Assembly (NCBI GenBank): GCA_016788705.1
Contig: JAEUSQ010000051.1
Span: forward strand, 1-64,000
Length of the DNA stretch: 64,000 bases
Origin: Bacteroidetes Order II. bacterium
GTDB lineage: Bacteria > Bacteroidota > Rhodothermia > Rhodothermales > UBA2364
Direction of reading: 5' to 3'
Under the pieces are notes generated by a model. That model saw only the letters and a program-made list of their open reading frames with translations, did no database searches and was not told where the DNA came from. Each line of letters starts with the position of its first letter. Positions within the stretch are counted from its first letter, which is position 1. Shown here one piece after another: positions 35,632-45,450 of the stretch. The position numbers and the translations under genes are program-made.

Positions 35632-38505
35632 CTAACTCTTCCGTAATAAATGGGTTAGAACTTGTGCCGTATGACGTGCTGTTTTGCCCATCGTTCGATG
35701 GATTTGGTGTTGGCAGGAGCTGCCACAAGCCACCCACTGTGCTTCGAGGTTATTGCGTATGGCAGGAAGGAGCGAGTCCTCGGCCATTTTTAGGGAGTAT
35801 TCCGTGTGTTCGGCCTCGTAGCCGAAGGATCCGGCCATGCCACAACAGCCCGTTTCGGGAAGGTTGCCCGTAAGATTGGGGATGGCATTCAGCACCTGTT
35901 TGATGGCCGAAGTACCTTCTATGGCTTTTTGGTGGCAATGGCTATGAATGGAAATAGCAGGCATTTTAGTTGGCCATTTAAGGCTTTTAAGTTTATTCAA
36001 AATATGGGGTTGTGCCAAGAAAAAATCAAAGGTCATGGTGTATCGGGCAATAGATTTTATTGCGGGGTGCGTCGGGAAAAATGCAGGATATTCGTCCTTT
36101 AGGGTGAGTATGCAACTGGGTTCTAAGCCTACGAGCGGAATGTTTTTTTCCGCATACGGGGCCAATTGGTCTAATAGTCGTTTGCCAGATTTTAGCACAG
36201 GCTGTATTAATCCCTTTGATATATACGTCCGCCCACAGCATTGACGGGTAACAACCAAAGGGCGAACGTCCATCTGTTCAAGTAGCCAAAGTGCATCCCG
36301 CGTCACATCTGGAGTCAAGTATGTGTTAAACGTATCCACAAAAAGCACCAAATCCGGCGAGTCGGGTAATGGTGGGAGGTTTCTTGCACCAAAAGGCTGT
36401 TTAGAAAACGTGGGGAGTGGCAGGCTGTTATCAATCTTGGCTAAGGCCCGTAATCCTTTCCGAAAAAACGCTATCTGGCTTACGCCATTGGCAATTGGTG
36501 CCATTTTGCCACTTAGAAGCGGTAAAATACGCGGCAATGCAGCCATCATCCGATCCCGAAGCGGGGCTTTATGGGCACGAAAATAAACCGTTTGCCACGC
36601 CAATTTGAGCTTGGCCATGTCCACCGAAGAAGGGCACTCGGCTTTGCATGCCTTACAAGAGATGCACAACGCCATAGCTGCCTTCATTTCGGGTCCATCC
36701 AAGGCCAGCGAACCCGCAAGGGCAGCCCGTAACACATTGGCCCGTCCTCGTGTGCTATGCATCTCGTCGTGGGTGGCGCGAAAGGGCGGACACATGGTTC
36801 CTGCTTGTAATTTTCGACAGACGCCAGCACCATTACACAGTTCGGTAGCGGCCTCCAAGCCCCGGACTTCCGAAAAATCTAAGGATTCATAGGTGTTTTT
36901 TTTGACGGGAATCGCTCTTAAATTTTCCGTAAAAGGAGGGGAGTCGGTTTTTTTACCCGGATTGAACAAGTTCTGGGGGTCAAATGCCTGTTTAATTTCC
37001 CGATAAACCCCATATAAATCGGGGCCAAAAAACGACTCTGCAAGCCAGCCACGCACCAATCCGTCACCATGCTCGGAGGAAATTACACCGCCATATTTCT
37101 TGGCGAGTTCCGCAGAGGCCATCGCAAGGTGTTTCATACGCGCCAAGCCCAATTCGGTCTGCGGATTCACGTACGGCCGGATGTGCAAACATCCTGCTGA
37201 AGCATGTCCGTAAATGGTGGCTTGGGTTTGGGTCTCTGCTAAAGCCGCTTCGAGTTCCGTTACGTAATCGGCCAAATATTCCACAGGAACCGCTGCATCT
37301 TCGATAAAAGGCAACGGCTTTAAATCGCCTCTTGTGCCCATTACCAAGCCCAATCCTGCTTTGCGTACTTCGCGGACATTCGATAATTCAGCCGCACTTT
37401 GGGCAACTGTGACCGCTATACATCCTGTTTGTCTTTGACAGATATTAACTGCTTCGGTTAATCTTTTAATACAGATTTCAAGTGTTTCACCGATCACTTC
37501 CGTCATGAGCAAAGCAACGGGATTTCCTTCCACAAACGTAAGGCGCGGGGCATAATCGGGCACTTCGCGGCAGCGGTCTAAGGCGTGATGATCCAGCAGT
37601 TCAATGGCATAAGGATCGGTTGTGAGCAAGGCGGGCGTAGCTCGGAGGGCTGCCATCCGGTCGTCAAAGTGGGCAATGGCCATAGCCGTGAAGTGTGGCT
37701 TTTCTACCAAGGAAAGGGTGATGTTGGTGAGAATACCCAAGGTTCCTTCTGAACCACATAGTAATTTCGCCAGATTGAAAGGCTCTTCCAAGAGGCGTTC
37801 TATCCGATAACCACCTTGTCGCCGCCAATGTCTTGGGGTATCGCGTCGGATAATGGCCTCCTTCTCCTGCAAAATCTGGTGTATTTTCTGGTATAGTTTA
37901 CCCGTTGCATCTTCTTGTTTTTGTTTTACTTGAAGCTGTTCAGATGAACAGGTTTGAAGGGAAGCAAGGCTACCATCGTGTAAAATCAACGTTGCCGCTA
38001 CGATATGATCCACCATCGAACCATATGCAATAGAGTGCGTACCTGTGGCATTCGTTGCCGTCATCCCACCCAATGTAGCCCGACTGGCAGAAGCCGGATC
38101 TGGCCCGAATAACAGGCCATGTGGTGCCAAAAAACGATTTAAGTCGTCCAAGATCAAGCCCGGTTCCACGGTAATCTGGCGTTTTTCGGCATTAAAATGC
38201 AGGATACGGTTTAGGTGTTTGGTGAAATCTATGACCAGCCCTCGTCCTATGGCTTGGCCAGCCAGCGAAGTTCCACTCCCCCGACCAATGATTGGTATGC
38301 CTGTCTGAATTGCGGCTCGAACGGCTAACTGAACTTGTTCTGATGTTTGTGGAACCAAAACCGCCAATGGCTGAATTTGGTACATGCTTGCATCCGAGGC
38401 ATAGAGTGTGCAGGTGAGTGCATCCGCAAACAAAATGCCCTTTGGCAATGTGGCACAAGCCATTATAAAGGCCGCCAAGCGCTCTTGCTCATTGTTTCGC
38501 ATCAT
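35632..38505 (-). CDS. FAD-linked oxidase / 4Fe-4S / CCG-domain oxidoreductase fusion
   Basis: 957 residues. N-terminal FAD-binding PCMH domain (about 20-240) with IGRGSGTSLAGQAIGRG and GPDPASASRATLGGM; FAD-linked oxidase C-terminal domain (about 240-520) ending in SSEHGDGLVRGW. A middle ferredoxin domain with CISCKACKAECP. Two C-terminal CCG heterodisulfide-reductase-like motifs: VTRQCCGRTYISKG and TGCCGMAGSFGYE. Same layout as the one-chain D-lactate/glycolate dehydrogenases (GlcD plus GlcF in one chain). Probable role: oxidation of D-lactate or a similar 2-hydroxy acid at the membrane into the electron chain; the substrate is inferred. Its start overlaps the stop of the lipoprotein gene by 4 bp. 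Confidence 0.88.
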   Translation of the reverse strand: MMRNNEQERLAAFIMACATLPKGILFADALTCTLYASDASMYQIQPLAVLVPQTSEQVQLAVRAAIQTGIPIIGRGSGTSLAGQAIGRGLVIDFTKHLNRILHFNAEKRQITVEPGLILDDLNRFLAPHGLLFGPDPASASRATLGGMTATNATGTHSIAYGSMVDHIVAATLILHDGSLASLQTCSSEQLQVKQKQEDATGKLYQKIHQILQEKEAIIRRDTPRHWRRQGGYRIERLLEEPFNLAKLLCGSEGTLGILTNITLSLVEKPHFTAMAIAHFDDRMAALRATPALLTTDPYAIELLDHHALDRCREVPDYAPRLTFVEGNPVALLMTEVIGETLEICIKRLTEAVNICQRQTGCIAVTVAQSAAELSNVREVRKAGLGLVMGTRGDLKPLPFIEDAAVPVEYLADYVTELEAALAETQTQATIYGHASAGCLHIRPYVNPQTELGLARMKHLAMASAELAKKYGGVISSEHGDGLVRGWLAESFFGPDLYGVYREIKQAFDPQNLFNPGKKTDSPPFTENLRAIPVKKNTYESLDFSEVRGLEAATELCNGAGVCRKLQAGTMCPPFRATHDEMHSTRGRANVLRAALAGSLALDGPEMKAAMALCISCKACKAECPSSVDMAKLKLAWQTVYFRAHKAPLRDRMMAALPRILPLLSGKMAPIANGVSQIAFFRKGLRALAKIDNSLPLPTFSKQPFGARNLPPLPDSPDLVLFVDTFNTYLTPDVTRDALWLLEQMDVRPLVVTRQCCGRTYISKGLIQPVLKSGKRLLDQLAPYAEKNIPLVGLEPSCILTLKDEYPAFFPTHPAIKSIARYTMTFDFFLAQPHILNKLKSLKWPTKMPAISIHSHCHQKAIEGTSAIKQVLNAIPNLTGNLPETGCCGMAGSFGYEAEHTEYSLKMAEDSLLPAIRNNLEAQWVACGSSCQHQIHRTMGKTARHTAQVLTHLLRKS

Positions 38506-40481
38506 TCTAAAGTCAAGTTGCAGGATTGGATGCGTTCTTGTCCGTTGGCACGCACCCGAACGGTCAGAAGATACGGTCCGTTTGGTAGTTTTTGGGTCTC
38601 TATACCCAAGCCAATGGCCTCGCTGGAATGAGAAGCCACCCCAGAAAACTGTACAGAACTGCCCGATTGCTGTTTGGAGAAAGCTGTTTGGAGAAGGCCC
38701 AAAAGGTCTTCCTTGGTATCCATCCGTTTTTTAGGAATCAATAGGGCTTCAACGGTGTAAGGACGTTCACCCGTTTCGTTTTGGGGTAAATCATATGCTT
38801 CAAGATAGAAATAAACGGGCAAGGCTTTTCGGAAAATAGGAAGGGGCGCGGGTTGAAATGCATACCCACCCCGATGTACCAATAAACGACCCACCTCAAC
38901 TTCCTGAAGTTGATAAGCCAAAAGGATATCGCTCAGGCCAAATTTATTCGGTTTAAAATGAGGTACTTCGGTTTTGTCGGAAGACTGCCCAAATACACCC
39001 TGTTGTAGGACCTCGGCTTGCACCGTAAAACGGCCTTTAGGTGGCTGAAAGGTGTCTGCAACCACAAAAATGGTTTGCTGATTAAGACGAATCAATGGGT
39101 TGAAGGTGGTGTCTGCTGGAATGGGCAAGCTAGTGGAAAAGACCACTTGGTTGTTTTGTCGCCAGAAAAGGCCCGACTTTAAGGAGGGAGAAGGTTTCCC
39201 TGCCTGTATGATGGGCAGGCCCAAACTGAAGATGGCTTCTGTTTCTCCGGATGGAGTTCGGAAATACCGGAGGTCGCTTGGCATCATAAACTGACCACCA
39301 GCCTGCGTTTGCTCGCGTAGCACTTCCTGTTCTCCTTTTGATGGGCGATGGTCTTCGGAAAGGGTTGTGAGGTTTTGCATCTGCCGGACGAGTGCCAAAA
39401 AGCCAAACGAAAACGCCTCATATTGCCACCTTTCAAAGCCAGCTGTTCGGCCAATGTCCCAACCTTCTTTATCCGGCTCTTCCATCCGACGTGTGGTGAG
39501 CGGAAAGCCGTACCGAATTAGCACATCGCCTTTTTCCGTACCGAGCCATCCAAAGAGGTCGGCATAAGCCACCCGCATCGTGTGTTCGATCTTCCTCTCA
39601 GAGAATTCCGTCAGGTTTCGTGGGTCTCTTTCCTGCCAAAACCGTTGGGTAAAGCCTGTGCGATCTGCCTGAAAGGCGGCTTTTTCTTCCGCATTCAATA
39701 AGGGGTCTAATTCATGTAGTGCGGTGTAAACAACTGGCGGGGCAATGGCTTCAAACTGCTGCATCAATGTATCGGCCTGCTCAAATTGGCCTTGTCGTAC
39801 GGCCACAATCAGCCGGACGGCATATGCGGTTTGGGCTTGTTTTTGGTCCATTAATACAGCAAACAATTGGTGTAAGAACGGGGTTTTTTGCGCACGTTGG
39901 GCGTAAAAATGGGCCAAAGCAAGCGTTAGTTCTTGCTGTCGGGATCCAGCCTGAAAAGCCTTTTCGAGGGCCATACGGGTTAGATGGGCCTGTTCTTCTA
40001 CCTGTTGTGTCGGGAACAGCGTGTGTCCGACATCGCGAAATTGTCGCCAAAGTCCAATGGCGCGGCTTTCGAGGGCAAAAAGTTCCGCTGGTGCCAGCCG
40101 TAAAACCACATCGGCGGCCTCGGTGAGCGCAAAATTATTGGAAAAACCAGCTCCAAAAAATGGATCGCCGGATCGTAGCTGCTGCAACCGTTCCCTTCGT
40201 AAACCCAAGTGATGCGGCGCTTTTTCCAAGCCTTGCAAGACCGCACGACTTGCCCGAAACCAGTCCGGCTTGGGTGGTTTGGTGCGTTCATAAATTGCCC
40301 GTGCCAACCAAATGTCCGGCGAAGTATTTTCTCCACGCTCGACCCGTTTCAATAGTTGATGTGCCGTCTGCCAATCTTCTTGTTCTATGGCCGAGTAAAT
40401 GGCTTCTGTTTGCTGAGCGATGTGTATTGTTTGGCAACCACTTGCCATCCATAACCAAACAAGCCCATAAAAAAATCCCAT
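38502..40481 (-). CDS. GWxTD-like lipoprotein with helical repeats
   Basis: Start at 40481 gives MGFFYGLVWLWMASGC with the lipid-attachment Cys16. 659 residues. N-terminal half is TPR-like (WQTAHQLLKRVERG, EQADTLMQQFEAI). Then a domain with FWQERDPRNLTEFSERKIEH and FGWLGTEKGDVLIRYGFP, which matches the GWxTD family, though the key GWxTD tetrad reads GWLGTEKG instead of the usual GWKTDRG. C-terminal part is beta-rich (VQAEVLQQG, FYLEAYDLPQNETG). Location: inner face of the outer membrane. Function unknown; family members are common in this phylum. Translationally coupled to the FAD/Fe-S gene (4-bp overlap). Confidence 0.75.
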   Translation of the reverse strand: MGFFYGLVWLWMASGCQTIHIAQQTEAIYSAIEQEDWQTAHQLLKRVERGENTSPDIWLARAIYERTKPPKPDWFRASRAVLQGLEKAPHHLGLRRERLQQLRSGDPFFGAGFSNNFALTEAADVVLRLAPAELFALESRAIGLWRQFRDVGHTLFPTQQVEEQAHLTRMALEKAFQAGSRQQELTLALAHFYAQRAQKTPFLHQLFAVLMDQKQAQTAYAVRLIVAVRQGQFEQADTLMQQFEAIAPPVVYTALHELDPLLNAEEKAAFQADRTGFTQRFWQERDPRNLTEFSERKIEHTMRVAYADLFGWLGTEKGDVLIRYGFPLTTRRMEEPDKEGWDIGRTAGFERWQYEAFSFGFLALVRQMQNLTTLSEDHRPSKGEQEVLREQTQAGGQFMMPSDLRYFRTPSGETEAIFSLGLPIIQAGKPSPSLKSGLFWRQNNQVVFSTSLPIPADTTFNPLIRLNQQTIFVVADTFQPPKGRFTVQAEVLQQGVFGQSSDKTEVPHFKPNKFGLSDILLAYQLQEVEVGRLLVHRGGYAFQPAPLPIFRKALPVYFYLEAYDLPQNETGERPYTVEALLIPKKRMDTKEDLLGLLQTAFSKQQSGSSVQFSGVASHSSEAIGLGIETQKLPNGPYLLTVRVRANGQERIQSCNLTLE

Positions 40482-40545
40482 CCTACGGCCAAATAGTTGC
40501 GATATGACCAATAAGACGGGATTCATACATCATTTGGGTTTGGGA

Positions 40546-42921
40546 TTATTCTACCACTTGCAATTTAGCAAATCGAAGAACCAATTTTTTCTGCCCGACC
40601 TCCCGAAAAAAGACGGTTGCTTTTGCTTGGTCGCCCACGCCTTCTATGGCGATTACTTTTCCCGTTCCAAACGACTCGTGATAAACCTTTTGCCCAGGTA
40701 CGATGGGGCGTGAGGCGGCGGTATATTCTTCATCGTAAACCACACGGCGCCCTTCGGGAGGTTTGGGCGTTGCTTTAGGGGGGGGAGCGGTCTTTGAAGG
40801 CGGTGGATGTGTGGCCGGAGCACGGTAGCTATTTCCTTGTGTGGGGCCACTCCGCCACCGTCCGGCTTCGGTTGCGGTTGCACGAACGCCCGTAGCTTTT
40901 TGTGTACTCCAGCGGCCTCCGCCTTCCGTCTTGAGGACAGACGCATCCAATTCGTCCAAAAAGCGGCTCCGAAGACTGTCTTCCCATTTGCCATATTTAA
41001 ACCGTGTTCGGGCAAAAGCCAGAAATAATTTTTCTTGGGCCCGTGTAATGCCTACATAAAATAACCGCCGTTCTTCTTCTAACTGTTTGGGATCGGCGGC
41101 GGCCTGTGGTAAAGGAAAGAGGTTTTCTTCCAGTCCGGTTAAGAAAACAATTGGGAACTCCAATCCTTTGGAGGCATGGAGCGTCATGAGCGTCACTTTG
41201 TTGTCGTTGCCCTCGTCATTGTCTGCATCGGTCAAGAGGGAAACTTCTTGCAAGAAACGGCTCAGCACAATGGTTCCATTGCCGTCATCGGTGAATTCCT
41301 GCTCATATTCTGCAATCGCATTCAAGAGTTCTTGCACGTTCTCCCACCGTGCCAAGGCTTCTACGGTGTTTTCCTGCCGTAATTCTTGCATCAATCCGGC
41401 TTCAGCCAATAACTCCCTTGCAAGTTCGGCAGCGGGAGTGCTGTTAAGCTTGGCCGCATATTTACCAATCATAAACCGGAATTTATCTAATGCCTGGTGG
41501 GCTGCTGGCGGGAACCCTAACAGACTTAGTTTCTCAAGCACTTGCCAATACGCCAACCCCTCTTTATGTGCCACCTCCGCGACCCGTTCGATGGACTTGG
41601 CGCCAATACCACGAGTGGGGTAATTAATCACCCGCTTTAAACTCTCGTTATCCGTCGGATTGATCACCAGACGTAGGTAGGCAACCGCATCCTTGATTTC
41701 CTTGCGCTGGTAGAAATTGATTCCGCCATAAATTTTGTAAGGAAGCCCACCCCGCCGCAAGGCATCTTCCAGTGACCGAGACTGTGCATTGGTTCGATAT
41801 AAAATCGCAAATGAACGATATGGTAGGCCGTAGTTGAGGTGGATATGACGAATGTTTTGTTCTACTTTCGTCGCTTCATCTTTCTCCGAAAGGGCTTCTA
41901 ATAGCGTAATGTCATCGCCCGAATTGTTGTCTGTCCAAAGGGTTTTGTCTATTTGGTCTTTGTTTTTCTTGATGATGGAATCCGCCAATTGTAGAATTTT
42001 TTTGGTGGAACGGTAATTTTGTTCCAAACGGACAATGACGGCTTGTGGGTAATCTTTTTGAAAGTCGAGGATATTGGTAATGTCGGCCCCCCTAAAGGCA
42101 TAGATGGATTGCGCATCGTCTCCTACCACACAGATATTTTTATGGGTTGCGGCTAACATGCGGGTAATCACATATTGCGCATGGTTGGTGTCTTGGTATT
42201 CATCAATGTGTAAATATTTCCACCGTTCCTGATAGCGTGCCAAAATGTCTGGATGCTTCTGAAACAACTCAATTGGCTTAATCAGTAAATCGTCGAAGTC
42301 CATCGCATTGTTACGGCGCAACTGATCTTGATAGGGCTGATACAGACGGGCAGCGGCTTCATCCACCACACCATTTACGTATCGGCCATAATCTGCTGGA
42401 CGGATAAGTTGGTTTTTTGCGGACGATATTTTGTGCAAAACTGCCCGTGGCGAAACGGTTTTGGCATCAATGGCCATTGTCGTCATTAACCCTTTGATCA
42501 CACCTTGGGCGTCGTCGGTGTCATAAATCGAGAAGTCTTGGCTATGTCCAATTTTATCGGCTTCGCGGCGCAAAATTCTGGAGAAAACCGAGTGAAAAGT
42601 ACCCATCCACAGTTCCTTCGCTTGGTCCTCACCCACCAATTTGCCAATCCGTTCGCACATTTCACGGGCTGCTTTGTTGGTAAACGTAAGCGCCAAAATC
42701 TGGCTCGGCCATGCTTTTCGAAGGGCCAACAGATAGGCAATGCGGTGCATCAGGGTTCTGGTTTTGCCAGATCCCGCTCCGGCAATAATCATCACGGGGC
42801 CATCGGAGGCTTCGACCGCTTGTCTTTGACTGGCATTTAAGCTGTCCAGAATAACTTGGGCCGCCTCATGGCTTGGTTCCTGAACAGAGGGTGTATCGGA
42901 GAAAAGGGTATAGGGCTTCAC
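40546..42921 (-). CDS. pcrA: PcrA/UvrD superfamily 1 helicase
   Basis: 791 residues. Walker A IAGAGSGKTRTL (Lys53), TFTNKAAREM, HIDEYQDTNHAQY, VVGDDAQSIYAFRGAD, EQNYRSTKKI, LMTLHASKGLEFPIVF and VGITRAQEKLFL. The C-terminus has a long linker rich in Pro, Ala and Thr and a terminal Tudor-like fold (YHESFGTGKVIAIEGVGD), as in PcrA/UvrD proteins that bind RNA polymerase. Replaces UvrD in mismatch and excision repair in this phylum. Ends 66 bp past the start of the lipoprotein gene downstream. Confidence 0.95.
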   Translation of the reverse strand: MKPYTLFSDTPSVQEPSHEAAQVILDSLNASQRQAVEASDGPVMIIAGAGSGKTRTLMHRIAYLLALRKAWPSQILALTFTNKAAREMCERIGKLVGEDQAKELWMGTFHSVFSRILRREADKIGHSQDFSIYDTDDAQGVIKGLMTTMAIDAKTVSPRAVLHKISSAKNQLIRPADYGRYVNGVVDEAAARLYQPYQDQLRRNNAMDFDDLLIKPIELFQKHPDILARYQERWKYLHIDEYQDTNHAQYVITRMLAATHKNICVVGDDAQSIYAFRGADITNILDFQKDYPQAVIVRLEQNYRSTKKILQLADSIIKKNKDQIDKTLWTDNNSGDDITLLEALSEKDEATKVEQNIRHIHLNYGLPYRSFAILYRTNAQSRSLEDALRRGGLPYKIYGGINFYQRKEIKDAVAYLRLVINPTDNESLKRVINYPTRGIGAKSIERVAEVAHKEGLAYWQVLEKLSLLGFPPAAHQALDKFRFMIGKYAAKLNSTPAAELARELLAEAGLMQELRQENTVEALARWENVQELLNAIAEYEQEFTDDGNGTIVLSRFLQEVSLLTDADNDEGNDNKVTLMTLHASKGLEFPIVFLTGLEENLFPLPQAAADPKQLEEERRLFYVGITRAQEKLFLAFARTRFKYGKWEDSLRSRFLDELDASVLKTEGGGRWSTQKATGVRATATEAGRWRSGPTQGNSYRAPATHPPPSKTAPPPKATPKPPEGRRVVYDEEYTAASRPIVPGQKVYHESFGTGKVIAIEGVGDQAKATVFFREVGQKKLVLRFAKLQVVE

Positions 42922-43023
42922 AGAAATCGGCTGCTAAAGGTCATAGATAAACCTACAAGATAGGCATTAACCCTGTCTAGTGGGATATGTGTGCTTGTAT
43001 TTCGTTCGAAAAAGAGGATCAAT

Positions 43024-43050
43024 AAAAAAAGCCGGAAACCTACACCGGCC
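43024..43050 (-). terminator. Rho-independent terminator after the ABC-F gene
   Basis: On the minus strand GCCGG (43049-43045) pairs with CCGGC (43035-43031) around a 9-nt loop and runs into seven T (A-run 43024-43030). Starts 26 bp past the ABC-F stop at 43076. Confidence 0.8.
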
Positions 43051-43075
43051 TTTTCTTTCACAAAGTATAGGCGGA

Positions 43076-44707
43076 TTAGACCGTTGCCGTTGCATACATT
43101 TCGTCGCGGAGGGCTTTTATGGCCGGATCAGCGATATATTCATCGAATGGCATCCATTTATCAATCACGCCGCTTGGCGTAAGTTCAATAATTCTATTGG
43201 CCACCGTTTGTACCAGCGTGTGGTCTTTCGAGGTCAGGAGGATGGTACTGGGAAATTCTTGGAGGGCATTGTTTAAGGAGGTAATGGACTCCAAATCCAA
43301 GTGGTTTGTTGGTTCATCGAACAGCAAGACATTGCCACGCTGTAGCTGCATACGCGAGAACATACACCGCATTTTTTCACCTCCGGAGAGGACTTTGGCT
43401 TGTTTTAGGGCTTCGTCACCAGAAAACAACATCCGCCCCAAAAAACCACGTACAAATGTTTCGTCTTTGTCCTCGGAGTACTGCCGAAGCCAATCCACCA
43501 AACTCAGGTTTACGCCTTCAAAGTAGGGGGCATTGTCTATTGGTACATAAGACGTGGTAACTGTGACACCAAACTGAAATTCTCCGGTAAAGTCGGTATT
43601 GCGGCCCGTTAGAATTTCGTAGAAGGCGGTTGTGGCCAAACTGTTACGTGACAAGAGGGCAATTTTATCACCCTTTTGTACCTCGATTGTCACCTCATTA
43701 AACAATACTTCGCCATTTTGAATCGCGCCCAAGTGCTCGGTTTTGAGCACACGGTCTCCCAGTTCGCGAACCATGTTGTTGAGCAGAATGGCGGGGTATT
43801 TGCGTGAAGACGGACGAATGTCTTCCACCTTGATCTTGTCCAGCAATTTCTTGCGGCTGGTAGCCTGTTTGGATTTGGAGGCATTGGCCGAAAAACGTCG
43901 GATAAACTCTTGTAATTCCTTGACTTTTTCTTCTGCACGTTTGTTCTGTTCCGTCCGGAGTTTTGAAGCCAATTGCGAAGACTCATACCAAAAGGTATAG
44001 TTTCCGGTATATGGCGTCATTTTGCCATAATCAATGTCCACCACGTGGGTACAAACCGAGTCTAAGAAGTGTCGGTCGTGGCTCACCACCAGCACCACAT
44101 TTGGGTAATCGGCAAGGAAATCTTCTAACCACATGGTGGCCTCAAGGTCAATTTCGTTGGTTGGCTCGTCTAAAAGCAGAATATCCGGATTCCCAAAAAT
44201 CGCTTGTGCCAGAAGAACCCGTACTTTTTGGTTGCCATCCAGTTCTTCCATGCGGCGGTCATGATTTTCTACGGGCACACCCAAGTTCGAGAGGAGAGTG
44301 GCCGCATCGCTTTCGGCATTCCAACCATCCATTTCGGCAAAGAGGGCTTCCAATTCCCCCGCCCGCATCCCATCCTCGTCGTTGAAGTCTGGCTTGGCAT
44401 AAAGCGCGTCCTTTTCCTTCATGATGTCGTAGAGCGGCTTATGCCCCATAATCACCGTTTCCAATACTTGGAACTCATTAAATTCGAAGTGATTTTGCTT
44501 CAAAACGGCCATCCTCTGCCCTTTCGTAATGTCCACCGATCCTGTCGTGGGGGTAATCTCGCCAGACAAAATCTTTAAGAAAGTGGATTTACCAGAGCCG
44601 TTTGCGCCGATGATGCCGTAGCAATTGCCTTCGACAAATTTGAGGTTGACATCCTCGAACAAAATGCGCTTGCCAAAACGCAATGAAAGATTATTGGTGC
44701 TGATCAT
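43076..44707 (-). CDS. ABC-F ATPase, YbiT-like, with atypical second Walker A
   Basis: Start at 44707 (MISTNNLSLRFG); 543 residues, no membrane domain. NBD1: YGIIGANGSGKSTFLKIL, LDGNQKVRVLLAQ signature region, and LLLDEPTNEIDLEA. Linker with FSANASKSKQATSRKKLL and IRPSSRKYP typical of the YbiT/EttA group. NBD2: signature KVLSGGEKMRCMFSRM and LLFDEPTNHLDLES are canonical, but the Walker A region reads IALLSRNSLATTAFYEILTG and lacks the GKS/T lysine. ABC-F proteins act on the ribosome E site, in translation control or antibiotic protection. Related Bacteroidota and Firmicutes proteins with a similar second site exist as far as I recall, so this may be a subfamily trait. Confidence 0.9.
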   Translation of the reverse strand: MISTNNLSLRFGKRILFEDVNLKFVEGNCYGIIGANGSGKSTFLKILSGEITPTTGSVDITKGQRMAVLKQNHFEFNEFQVLETVIMGHKPLYDIMKEKDALYAKPDFNDEDGMRAGELEALFAEMDGWNAESDAATLLSNLGVPVENHDRRMEELDGNQKVRVLLAQAIFGNPDILLLDEPTNEIDLEATMWLEDFLADYPNVVLVVSHDRHFLDSVCTHVVDIDYGKMTPYTGNYTFWYESSQLASKLRTEQNKRAEEKVKELQEFIRRFSANASKSKQATSRKKLLDKIKVEDIRPSSRKYPAILLNNMVRELGDRVLKTEHLGAIQNGEVLFNEVTIEVQKGDKIALLSRNSLATTAFYEILTGRNTDFTGEFQFGVTVTTSYVPIDNAPYFEGVNLSLVDWLRQYSEDKDETFVRGFLGRMLFSGDEALKQAKVLSGGEKMRCMFSRMQLQRGNVLLFDEPTNHLDLESITSLNNALQEFPSTILLTSKDHTLVQTVANRIIELTPSGVIDKWMPFDEYIADPAIKALRDEMYATATV

Positions 44708-44906
44708 AACGATAAAAAACATCGGAGCATTCATCTAAGAATCCCTCCGATTGTTAAAACTGGAGATTAATTGGAACCGTAACGAGGAAAAATAAGGTTT
44801 TCCCACCCCTCTTCCCGCCAAGTTCCGGTTAAATCATGGGGGGCCTTATAGTATCTGGATCCCTACGCTTTGGTAGCTTATTCGTCACCCCTCTGGCTAA
44901 TTAAGC

Positions 44907-45356
44907 CTAATATCGGGTTTTGTCGTCCCCAGAGAGGCGTTTTTCTAGTTCCATCCCTTGATTTTTCAGCGCGGCCTCTAATGGGCGAAGGACTTCGCGG
45001 ATGACGTGCCGTTCCATATATGGGATTTTTCCTTTGTGACCGGAAATCAAATACTTACGATAGGCATGTACATACACCCGCACAAAACGGGATTGGAACG
45101 TTGTGGCTTCGAGTTGTACCAGAATTTTGTAGGCTTTAAAATCTCGGATTTGCCGCTCCTGCGTTGCAATGACACCCGTTGTGGCACCGTTTTTCACCTC
45201 CCAGCCGGCTTGCCTAAAGGCTGTTTTGGTCTTCTCCAACACCGATTCTCTGGGCGTAGCACGATAATCGCGGTAGGCGGGAGTGAGGCTTGGCGTACAA
45301 GCGCTGAACAACAAAATGGGTAAAAGGAAGACAAGAAGTTGGGCGAGTGGTTTCAT
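44907..45356 (-). CDS. Small lipoprotein of unknown function
   Basis: Start at 45356: MKPLAQLLVFLLPILLFSAC, lipobox FSAC with Cys20; 149 residues. The mature domain (VLEKTKTAFRQAGWEVKNG, GVIATQERQIRDFKAYKILV) looks like a single alpha/beta fold with a polar strand pair RFVRVYVHAYRKYL. No family recognised. Upstream of it on the minus strand is a strong terminator, so it should have its own promoter. Confidence 0.65.
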   Translation of the reverse strand: MKPLAQLLVFLLPILLFSACTPSLTPAYRDYRATPRESVLEKTKTAFRQAGWEVKNGATTGVIATQERQIRDFKAYKILVQLEATTFQSRFVRVYVHAYRKYLISGHKGKIPYMERHVIREVLRPLEAALKNQGMELEKRLSGDDKTRY

Positions 45357-45406
45357 TTTATGTATCGCTTTTTGGTAAAAGCCGCAAGATACGGGTGGTC
45401 CGTTAC

Positions 45407-45450
45407 AAAAAAAAAACGGGTGGTCCACTCACCCATTGGAACCACCCGTT
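45407..45450 (-). terminator. Rho-independent terminator of the hydrolase transcript
   Basis: On the minus strand AACGGGTGGT (45450-45441) pairs perfectly with ACCACCCGTT (45424-45415) and runs directly into a ten-base T tract (A-run 45407-45416). It lies about 195 bp past the stop of the hydrolase and 51 bp before the lipoprotein start. The 11-mer ACGGGTGGTCC occurs again at 45391-45401. Confidence 0.9.
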
